From: Acidobacteriota bacterium | Lineage (GTDB): Bacteria; Acidobacteriota; Terriglobia; Terriglobales; SCQP01 | Assembly (NCBI GenBank): GCA_021818645.1 | Contig: JAKATS010000261.1 | Location: 1 to 5,410 of the forward strand | DNA length: 5,410 nucleotides | Direction of reading: 5' to 3' | In this document: one piece after another, positions 1 through 5,410 of the stretch | Layout: every line of letters starts with the position of its first letter | Numbering within the stretch: position 1 is the stretch's first letter | Notes under the pieces: generated by a model | Told to the model about the DNA's origin: nothing | The model's database searches: none | What the model saw: only the letters and a program-made list of their open reading frames with translations | Program-made: the position numbers and the translations under genes

Positions 1-1
1 G

Positions 2-949
2 CTGGTGCGCATTTTTATCTCGCGCGCGCCCGTGGCCGCAAATTTTTCCCAGACAGTTCCCGTGGACCTGCCCGGCCCCCAGGGCGTCTGGAATGCATCC
101 GCGCTGCTGCTGGGCGGGGCGAATCAACTGTTATCCCGGCTGGCGCCGCCGCTGGAAACGCAATGGAATGAGCTTTCGCAATGGGGCAGCCAGTTGCAGC
201 GCCAGGCCGTTCCCCGCCTGCTCTGGGCATATGCCCGTTTTCAAGTCCGGAACCAAAGCGGCACCACTGGCTATACCTGCCGGTCGCTGGGCTGGCGGGT
301 CAGCCGCCGGCGCTTACTTCTGCCTGCGGCACTGCTCCAGCCCTGGCACGCCCAGCCGGATTTAGCCGCCGCGCTGCACACCCATTTCGTCCGCCTGGTG
401 CCGGGAAGTTATCAGCTCTGGGTATGGCCCGCAGGCGCGCGCTGGCGCCATCATGGCCATCTCGATCATGCCAGCGCCCTCGGCCTCGCCTCCGGAGGCG
501 TGCAGATCGTCTATCTCCCCAAGCCGCGGCGCCAGGCGATCTATACACTCAAGCCCGGCGGCCAAGGCGCGGTGCATATTCATTTATGGCGGCGCGGCGG
601 GGCGCGCGCCCTGGCCCTGCTGCGGCTGCCGTCCCGGCTGCCCGCCGCCTGGTCGGTTCCCTGGCCGGCTGCGCTGCCTGCAGCTGCCAGTTTTCCCGCC
701 CGGCGATTTCGCCTGGCTTTATTTCGCATGCCCCGCGGCGCCGGGTTTCGCCGGGTGACGCCGGAACTGTTGATTGTTCCCGCCCAGGCCACGACGGGCA
801 GCCTTCGGCTGCGGCATGCGATGGATGATTCCGCCTGGGGTTCCGCCCTGTTCACCCGTTCCGGCTGGGCGGGCATTCTGCAAAGCTCGCGTCAGGGCGT
901 AGCCTGGCCGCGCCTGAAAAAATTTTTAACCCCGTCTCCACAACCGTAG
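2..949 (+). CDS. Hypothetical protein, possible catalytically dead trypsin-like domain (5' partial)
   Basis: The frame is open to the left edge, and a GTG at 5 is the first possible start. No ribosome binding site can be seen, so the true start probably lies outside the window. The visible part is about 314 residues (numbered from the GTG), GC-rich at third codon positions and very rich in Arg, Trp, Ala and Leu. I do not recognise it by name. Three stretches recall the chymotrypsin/HtrA fold. Residues 96-114 (GWRV then LLLPAALLQPW) resemble the strand and AAH motif around the catalytic His. Residues 202-208 (ALALLRL) resemble the DLALLRL strand carrying the catalytic Asp. Residues 275-291 (DDSAWGSALF...GWAGIL) resemble the GDSGSPLF...G.VVGI nucleophile loop. 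In this alignment His, Asp and Ser become Leu110, Ala202 and Trp278, so proteolysis is not expected. The gene ends 18 bp from the convergent operon. It could instead be an unrelated family; the fold assignment is tentative, but coding status is fairly secure. Confidence 0.7.
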   Translation: MVRIFISRAPVAANFSQTVPVDLPGPQGVWNASALLLGGANQLLSRLAPPLETQWNELSQWGSQLQRQAVPRLLWAYARFQVRNQSGTTGYTCRSLGWRVSRRRLLLPAALLQPWHAQPDLAAALHTHFVRLVPGSYQLWVWPAGARWRHHGHLDHASALGLASGGVQIVYLPKPRRQAIYTLKPGGQGAVHIHLWRRGGARALALLRLPSRLPAAWSVPWPAALPAAASFPARRFRLALFRMPRGAGFRRVTPELLIVPAQATTGSLRLRHAMDDSAWGSALFTRSGWAGILQSSRQGVAWPRLKKFLTPSPQP

Positions 950-967
950 AAATCGCCGCCCGGCAAC

Positions 968-2491
968 TTACGGCATCCAGTCCAGGGCGCAGCGAAAGCC
1001 GGTGTCGTAGAGTTGGTCCGCCGAAGTGGCGGCCCCTCCCCGGCGGCGGCGCGAGATGCGCAAATCATGCCGCGGGCTGATCCAGGAACCGCCGCGCTCC
1101 ACATGGCCGCCTCCGGAACCGGGGCCGGCCGGATCTATATTGGGGCTGATGCCGTAGTAATCGGACTGGTAGTAATCCCGGGTCCATTGCCACACGTCCC
1201 CGGCCATGTCATAGAATCCCCAGTCATTGGCCGGAAACATGTCCACCGGCGAAGTATGCCTCCATTTATCCTTGCCGTCCCTTTTACCCTTGCAGCAGTC
1301 GTTGTCGCCATAATTGGCATGGTCATGGGAAATATGCCGGCCGCTGACATAAACATCATTGGCATGGCCGGCCCGGGCCGCGTCTTCCCATTCCGCTTCG
1401 GTGGGCAAACGGCCGCCCGCCCAATGGCAATACGCCTGCGCCTTCTGCCATTTGACATCCACAATGGGCCGGTTGACATGCGACCAATCGGGATCGAAGC
1501 TGGTTCCGTCTTTTGAATTCGGATCCACCGGCGGCGGCGGCATCGGCGTCTGGGTCGCCTGCACGAATCTGGCATAGGCAGCAACCGTGACATCGGTCCG
1601 GCCCAGCCAGAATCCCTGGCTCAGGCTCACCGCATGCTCGGGTTTTTCATTGGCCTTGCAGTGGTGGTCGCGTGGCACGCAGCCCATGTTGAAGTTGTTG
1701 GACTGTACCCAGATATAGACCTGGCCGTCTTTGGGGTTGGTCGCGACCACGCCGTTGGGCCGGGCCGCGTTGACAGCCCGCCGATGGGCCAGCCGGGCCG
1801 CGCGCAACTGGGCCTGTTCCCGCGCCAGGGCCCTGGCCTGAGCGGCCCGGTATGCCGCCGCGGCCGCTTCCTGTTGTTCCCGGCGCAACTCCGCCGCGGC
1901 CTGTTGCTGTTTTAACTCCGCCATGGCTTGTTGTTGCCCGGAATTGGGTCCCGTCGCGGCCTGGGATGCGGCCAGTTGCTGAATTGTCGTGACCGGCCCC
2001 GCGGGTTGAGGAGGATTGGGATTGACTTCCGGCGGCGCCGGCTGGGGAGTGATTTGAGCCTGAGCCGGCACAATCGGCTGCACCGCAGCCGGCATCGCGG
2101 CAGGTTGCAGATGAATCGCCAGCTTCAGGTATCCATCTTCCGGGGTCGGATGAACATTCTCTTGCCAGACACGGCCATCCGATCCACGGGCGCTGACCAG
2201 ATGCCGGCCAAAGACGGTTGTAATCTCTACCGGCGCATCGGGTGAAATGCGGCCGTAGTATTTGTGATCCAGATAAATGCGGCAGTTATGGTTCGACCGC
2301 AGGCGGATCGTCGCATGCCGCAGGATCCGCCTGGGCTTGCGCACATGGGAAATCTTGTGAACAATGGTGCGCGGCCTTGGGCGCGGGCGGGGCCGCGCCG
2401 GCGCCAGCTGCGCCCAGCCGGTCATCGCCAGCAGCCATAGACTGCCCAAGGCTATGATCCACAGTCTTCCGGGTTGATGGCCGCTCTTCAT
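968..2491 (-). CDS. Secreted FGE/SUMF-like domain protein with PEGA-like N-terminal region
   Basis: This is a 507-residue exported protein. Residues 1-27 form a signal peptide: a basic N-terminus, the hydrophobic stretch LWIIALGSLWLLAM, and a likely cut after GWA. An Arg-Pro tract follows (33-41), then a basic segment and a PEGA-like beta domain at about 58-128 (ATIRLRSNHNCRIYLDHKYYG and onward). Next come a Pro-rich linker (about 130-166) and an Ala/Gln/Arg/Glu-rich helical or coiled-coil stalk (about 170-243). The C-terminal FGE-sulfatase/SUMF1-type domain spans about 256-504. Its marks are FNMGC, EKPEHAV, GFWLGRTDVT, the GRLPTEAEWEDAARAG signature, GFYDMAGDVWQWTRDYY, RGGSW and a terminal GFRCA. 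True FGEs convert a sulfatase Cys to formylglycine with a Cys pair just before the last strand. Here that place reads RISRRRRGG without Cys, so catalysis is doubtful and a binding role in the envelope is more likely. The start is supported by AAAGG 7 bases upstream. It is third in the operon, 22 bp after the ASH-repeat gene. The FGE-like fold is confident; the PEGA-like call is moderate. Confidence 0.9.
   Translation of the reverse strand: MKSGHQPGRLWIIALGSLWLLAMTGWAQLAPARPRPRPRPRTIVHKISHVRKPRRILRHATIRLRSNHNCRIYLDHKYYGRISPDAPVEITTVFGRHLVSARGSDGRVWQENVHPTPEDGYLKLAIHLQPAAMPAAVQPIVPAQAQITPQPAPPEVNPNPPQPAGPVTTIQQLAASQAATGPNSGQQQAMAELKQQQAAAELRREQQEAAAAAYRAAQARALAREQAQLRAARLAHRRAVNAARPNGVVATNPKDGQVYIWVQSNNFNMGCVPRDHHCKANEKPEHAVSLSQGFWLGRTDVTVAAYARFVQATQTPMPPPPVDPNSKDGTSFDPDWSHVNRPIVDVKWQKAQAYCHWAGGRLPTEAEWEDAARAGHANDVYVSGRHISHDHANYGDNDCCKGKRDGKDKWRHTSPVDMFPANDWGFYDMAGDVWQWTRDYYQSDYYGISPNIDPAGPGSGGGHVERGGSWISPRHDLRISRRRRGGAATSADQLYDTGFRCALDWMP
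2369..2395 (-). repeat. Arg-Pro dipeptide tract (residues 33-41 of the FGE-like protein)
   Basis: Four consecutive Arg-Pro dipeptides plus a final Arg are encoded by a G/C-only stretch, just after the predicted signal-peptide cut. The result is a stiff, strongly basic mature N-terminus, followed by further Arg, Lys and His residues to about residue 60. Such a segment could bind anionic envelope polymers or act as a spacer. The function is inference; the repeat itself is read directly. Confidence 0.8.
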
Positions 2492-2498
2492 GGTGTAA

Positions 2499-2503
2499 CC
2501 TTT
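2499..2503 (-). promoter_or_regulatory. Ribosome binding site of the FGE-like gene
   Basis: The minus strand reads AAAGG followed by a 7-base spacer (TTACACC) and the ATG at 2491. It lies in the 22-bp gap after the stop codon of the preceding gene and supports the ATG whose product begins with a clear signal peptide. Confidence 0.65.
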
Positions 2504-2513
2504 CGAGCCTGAC

Positions 2514-3854
2514 TTATTTAATCGTCAACTCCAGCGAGCGGGTATGCATCAGGCTGCCGGAAACCGCGCTGATCTGAACCGTATGACTGCCTTTGGTGCG
2601 GTCACGGTGATGACGCGGCGGTTTGATGCGCAGCTTGACTGTAGCTGAGTCACCGGCATTAAGGGTAATCAATGGCGGGCTGAAGATGCAACTGGAGCCA
2701 TCCGGCAAGCCCGTGCAGTTCAGGGAAATGGGCTGGGCAAAACCGTTCAGGCTTTGCAGCATGAGGCTCAGCCGCGCGGAATGATCTTTTTTGGCCTTCA
2801 TGGAGGAATGGCTGAGCAGCAGGCTGAAATCCGCGCCTTCACCCGCAAGCGGCAGCCGCCCGGGCTGCGGAGCATTGCCGGCGACTTCCAATAGTCCGGT
2901 ACGCGGCCCGGCGGCTTGCGGATGGAAAATCACATTGATTTGACAGCTTAAGCCCGGCGGCATGGAACCGACGCAGGTATTGACCTGGGTGAAATCGCCT
3001 TGGGTTTGAATCCCGTTAAAGTCCAATGGGGCATTGCCGGTATTCGTCAGGGTTACCTGCTGGGCCGGGCTGTCGCTGTTGCGTGATGTCAGGCCAAAGA
3101 GCAGGCGCGAAGTTGAAAAAGTGATCTGGGGTCCAATGCCCTCGCCCAGAAGTGTAATCACCTGCGTGCCCCGCGGGGTATTATCCGCGATCACAATCAG
3201 GCCGCTGCGCGGTCCGGTGGCATGGGGCTGAAAACGGACTTGCACCTGACACTGGCCACCCGGCGCCAGCACGGGAGGGCAGCCATTTTTGATCGCATAG
3301 TCGCCCATCGCCTCAATGCCGGCCAGTTTCAGGGCCACGCTACTGGCCGGCGCATCGGGATTGCCGGGATTGCGGATGGTAATGGTTTGCTCCGGACTGC
3401 TTTTCCCGATCTCAATCTGGCCAAAGTTGAGATAAGCCGGCGTGATCCGGGCGGTGGCGCCTGTCCCCACGCCCACCAGCGGCACGATCAGGTTGGGCTG
3501 CGACGGCAGAATTAATGCGCCTTGCCGCAATCCCACCCGGGTGGGGGCAAACCGCAAAGTAAGACTGCAGGGCGTCATGGAGCTGACCATGCCATTGCAG
3601 TTATTCCCGCTGGCGACAAAATCCCCCAGAATCACCAGGTTGGAAAGATAGAAATTGCTGTTCCCCTGCACCACGATGGTTTCAATTTTGGCCCGTCCCG
3701 TCTGCCCGACGGGTACCGCATCGAAGACCTGGGTGGCCGGCGAAATGGTAATGGTTTGCCCGCCGGCCAGGGCATGACGCTGTCCCCAGGCGAACCCCAG
3801 GGGCGCCAGAAAGAAAGTCATCAGGATCATGATGCGCAACTGAATATGTTTCAT
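2514..3854 (-). CDS. Secreted protein with three ASH/choice-of-anchor-D-like repeats and an Ig-like C-terminal domain
   Basis: This 446-residue protein opens with a signal peptide (MKHIQLRIMILMTFFLAPLG, likely cut near residues 23-30). Three homologous beta-sandwich repeats follow at about 35-130, 136-238 and 243-339. Each has the ASH (ASPM-SPD-2-Hydin)/choice-of-anchor D pattern: an opening I.P...F....G strand, a T..N.GN-type strand (clear in repeats 2 and 3), a GDF/GDY turn, a Cys pair ten residues apart (86/96, 192/202, 294/304), a V.F.P-type strand, and G.R.G.L. Residues 341-446 form an Ig-like domain of the 'DFSL...SLNCTGLPDGSSCIFSPP...' type, widespread in acidobacterial secreted proteins. 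No enzyme motif is visible; a scaffold or adhesive role in the envelope is inferred. The frame is open up to 4094, but that start would overlap the kinase gene by about 220 bp. The ATG at 3854 has GGAG 6 bases upstream and begins a signal peptide, so it is chosen. It lies 19 bp after the kinase stop and 22 bp before the FGE-like gene. Confidence 0.92.
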   Translation of the reverse strand: MKHIQLRIMILMTFFLAPLGFAWGQRHALAGGQTITISPATQVFDAVPVGQTGRAKIETIVVQGNSNFYLSNLVILGDFVASGNNCNGMVSSMTPCSLTLRFAPTRVGLRQGALILPSQPNLIVPLVGVGTGATARITPAYLNFGQIEIGKSSPEQTITIRNPGNPDAPASSVALKLAGIEAMGDYAIKNGCPPVLAPGGQCQVQVRFQPHATGPRSGLIVIADNTPRGTQVITLLGEGIGPQITFSTSRLLFGLTSRNSDSPAQQVTLTNTGNAPLDFNGIQTQGDFTQVNTCVGSMPPGLSCQINVIFHPQAAGPRTGLLEVAGNAPQPGRLPLAGEGADFSLLLSHSSMKAKKDHSARLSLMLQSLNGFAQPISLNCTGLPDGSSCIFSPPLITLNAGDSATVKLRIKPPRHHRDRTKGSHTVQISAVSGSLMHTRSLELTIK

Positions 3855-3860
3855 GCGTGT

Positions 3861-3864
3861 CTCC
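3861..3864 (-). promoter_or_regulatory. Ribosome binding site deciding the start of the ASH-repeat gene
   Basis: The minus strand reads GGAG with a 6-base spacer (ACACGC) before the ATG at 3854, inside the 19-bp gap after the kinase stop codon. It favours this ATG over the longer open frame that reaches back into the kinase gene. Confidence 0.7.
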
Positions 3865-3873
3865 AGCCGTCCA

Positions 3874-5410
3874 TTATTGCGAAGTCGTAAAACAGCCGTT
3901 GAGGGTTTTCTGCCAGGGCAGGGCCGTGAAATACGATTGGCCCTGAATGCGAAGATTGGCGGCGAAAAAAGCGACTTGCCCGTTCCAGATCGTGCCGGAA
4001 TTCTGGGGAAAGCGTAGCCGCATATCCGCGCCCGCCGGCACCCTCCAACTGGCAAAGTTATGATCGTCGCTGTTGAAATACTGCCATTTGCCATCCTGAT
4101 TCTGCCACATCACGCCCAAATCACGAACGGTGACGGAGTGCGCACCCGGATTGCAGAGTTTGAAATGATGATTGACGACCGCCGGGGCGGCTGGCGCGAG
4201 CGCTGGTTTTTGCCGCCATTGCCAACCCAGCCAGCCCGCGAGAAGGGCCATCGCCACGGCACAGCTCCAGCCCGCGATCATCAGCCCGCGGTTCGCCCGC
4301 GGGCGCTCGTCTTCATCCGCCAGCAGGGCCGCGGCGCTTGCCGCCGTGGCGGGGCGCGTTCCTGGGCGCGTGGCCGGGCGGGGCGGGCGCGGGGCCAGCG
4401 CCGGTTCCTGCCATTCACTGCCAGGCGCGGTTTGGCCGGGATTGGAATTGACCAGCGTCGGCATGCTGGCCGAGGGCGGCCGCACCCGGCTGGCCGCGGG
4501 GGCGGGCGTTTGCACCAGGGTGGCCGCCAGCCCCGCATCGCTCTGGTGATCCAGGCTCGCCAGAGCCAGATTCAATTCCCGGATCAATTCCTGGGCATTC
4601 GCCGGCCGGTCTTCCGGATGCTTGGCCAGCAGCCGCCGCAGCAGTTGATCCACGCTGTTGGTTATGCCTAATTCGCGGGGCAGAGGCGGCACAGGCCGGT
4701 TTAGAATCTGCTGCCGCACTTCATCCGGCTGCCCGCCATAGGGCGTATGCCCGCTCAGCAACTCATAGAGTGTTGCGCCCAGGCTGTACAGATCGGAGCG
4801 GCCGTCCAGATCCCGTCCGCGGGCTCCGCGAATCTGCTCGGGCGAGGCATAGGGGCCGGTGCCCACCATCGTCCCCGGCTGGGTCATGCTGCCGCTCGAC
4901 AGTGACTCCCGCACTGCGGCAATGCCGAAATCCATCACTTTCACTATCTCCCGGCCCTGGTTATCGCGGATGAGCATCAGATTGTCGGGCTTGATATCGC
5001 GGTGAATAATATCCTGGGCGTGCGCCACGGTCAGAACATCGGCGACCTGCTTGGCGATTTCCAGCGCCCGGGCAGGCAGAAAGCGCTGCCCATTCTGCAG
5101 GAGTTCCCGGGCGCTCAAACCTTCCAGATACTCCATCACAATGAACAATTTGCCGTCTTCGGCCTGGGAGAAGTCATAAAGCCGGACCGAGTTGGGGTGA
5201 AACAGTTTGCCCGCGGTGCGGGCTTCCTGCAGAAACCTCTGGGCGAACTGCGGATTGGCGGCATAGTCGGGCCGCATCACTTTCAACGCCCGCGTGTCTT
5301 CCAGGTTGATGTGCTGGGCGCGGTACACCACCCCCATGCCGCCATGCCCGATTTTGCCGAGGATGCGATAGGTGCCTTTGATGATCTGTCCGGTTTTCCA
5401 CTCATCGAGC
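3874..5410 (-). CDS. Transmembrane serine/threonine protein kinase, PknB-type (5' partial)
   Basis: This is a Hanks-type Ser/Thr kinase acting at the cytoplasmic membrane. The frame is open to the right edge; 511 residues are visible, numbered here from LDEWKTG. An internal ATG at 5337 lies inside the glycine loop (GHGGMG, 21-26), so it cannot be the start. The kinase domain spans about 14-285. It contains the catalytic Lys43 (ALKV), alpha-C Glu62 (FLQEAR), HRDIKPDN (136-143), DFG (160-162), an activation loop SMTQPGTMVGTGPYASPEQ with candidate phospho-Thr176 and Thr180, DGRSDLYSLG (Asp206) and Arg268 (PEDRP). All catalytic residues are present, so it should be active. A Pro/Ala/Arg-rich juxtamembrane linker (about 287-373) leads to one membrane helix (375-397). 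A C-terminal ectodomain of about 110 residues follows, with Cys419 and Cys506 as a possible disulfide. It has none of the usual PASTA, WD40, TPR or NHL repeats and I do not recognise it. As first gene of the visible operon it probably signals with the two exported proteins encoded downstream. Confidence 0.96.
   Translation of the reverse strand, partial: LDEWKTGQIIKGTYRILGKIGHGGMGVVYRAQHINLEDTRALKVMRPDYAANPQFAQRFLQEARTAGKLFHPNSVRLYDFSQAEDGKLFIVMEYLEGLSARELLQNGQRFLPARALEIAKQVADVLTVAHAQDIIHRDIKPDNLMLIRDNQGREIVKVMDFGIAAVRESLSSGSMTQPGTMVGTGPYASPEQIRGARGRDLDGRSDLYSLGATLYELLSGHTPYGGQPDEVRQQILNRPVPPLPRELGITNSVDQLLRRLLAKHPEDRPANAQELIRELNLALASLDHQSDAGLAATLVQTPAPAASRVRPPSASMPTLVNSNPGQTAPGSEWQEPALAPRPPRPATRPGTRPATAASAAALLADEDERPRANRGLMIAGWSCAVAMALLAGWLGWQWRQKPALAPAAPAVVNHHFKLCNPGAHSVTVRDLGVMWQNQDGKWQYFNSDDHNFASWRVPAGADMRLRFPQNSGTIWNGQVAFFAANLRIQGQSYFTALPWQKTLNGCFTTSQ
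4219..4287 (-). other. Single transmembrane segment of the kinase
   Basis: Visible residues 375-397 (GLMIAGWSCAVAMALLAGWL and onward) form one hydrophobic helix. Basic residues sit on the kinase side (RPRANR just before) and WRQK follows it. This places the kinase domain inside and the C-terminal domain outside, the usual topology of PknB-like receptors. Confidence 0.85.

Noticed and set aside
181..828. A second long open frame on the plus strand inside the first gene.
   Set aside because: Its product is a Pro/Arg/Ala-rich low-complexity string typical of shifted frames in GC-rich DNA. The 2-949 frame has more natural composition and fold-like motifs.
893..927. A possible terminator: imperfect CAGGGCG/CGCCTG stem followed by AAAAAATTTTT.
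   Set aside because: The stem has a bulge, six A residues separate it from the T-run, and it lies within the coding sequence. The A/T run encodes Lys-Lys-Phe-Leu near the protein end.
989..1084. The FGE-like C-terminus as the variable region of a diversity-generating retroelement (C-type-lectin-fold target).
   Set aside because: No reverse transcriptase, template repeat or second copy of this segment is visible in the window, and the gene is followed at once by a convergent gene.
1013..1516. Open frame opposite the FGE-like domain.
   Set aside because: It lies antisense to a strongly conserved domain with recognisable motifs, has no domain of its own and is best explained as a shadow.
1515..1526. 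Adjacent EcoRI and BamHI sites (GAATTCGGATCC), resembling a cloning linker.
   Set aside because: They encode part of the continuous FGE-like domain (DPNS), with domain sequence intact on both sides, so chance is the simpler explanation.
3852..4094. A longer start for the ASH-repeat protein at 4094, adding 80 residues.
   Set aside because: The extension overlaps the kinase 3' end in another frame, is not protein-like and would bury the signal peptide. The ATG at 3854 has a good Shine-Dalgarno sequence and begins the signal peptide directly.
5335..5337. The ATG at 5337 as the kinase start.
   Set aside because: It falls inside the glycine loop. The frame continues upstream with LDEWKTGQIIKGTYRILGKI, the normal kinase N-terminal lobe, so the gene runs off the window.

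Overview
The window is GC-rich, densely coding bacterial DNA with four genes and almost no intergenic space. The best guess at origin is an Acidobacteriota member (Terriglobia-like). That rests on the third gene, which has tandem ASH/choice-of-anchor-D-type repeats followed by a C-terminal Ig-like domain of the 'DFSL...GLP.G.SC.FSP' type, a combination common in that phylum. A PknB-type kinase beside a secreted sulfatase-modifying-factor-like protein fits the same picture. This is inference from protein style; no rRNA or other marker gene is present.

Layout. On the plus strand, 2-949 is the 3' part of a gene for an arginine-, tryptophan- and alanine-rich protein. It shows the outline of a chymotrypsin-fold (trypsin-like) domain, with each catalytic triad position apparently replaced. 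Facing it tail to tail, 18 bp away, is a minus-strand set of three genes. Read in the direction of transcription these are: (1) a transmembrane Ser/Thr protein kinase whose 5' end lies beyond position 5410; (2) after 19 bp, a secreted protein with three ASH-like beta-sandwich repeats and an Ig-like C-terminal domain; (3) after 22 bp, a secreted protein with an Arg-Pro tract, a PEGA-like domain, an Ala/Gln/Arg-rich helical stalk and a formylglycine-generating-enzyme-like (FGE/SUMF) domain. Genes 2 and 3 each have a visible Shine-Dalgarno sequence and a signal peptide. The short spacers and shared strand suggest one operon, with its promoter outside the window.

How they may work together (inference). 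The kinase spans the membrane once and has an unrecognised ~110-residue ectodomain, and the two downstream products are exported. This suggests an envelope sensing module: the exported ASH/Ig and PEGA-FGE-like proteins would act as scaffold or ligand partners and the kinase would signal inside. The FGE-like domain lacks the active-site cysteine pair of true formylglycine-generating enzymes, and the plus-strand neighbour looks like a protease fold without its triad. Both therefore look like binding modules built on former enzyme folds.

No rRNA, tRNA, CRISPR array, insertion sequence, attachment site or convincing terminator was seen. No non-coding stretch exceeds 22 bp.
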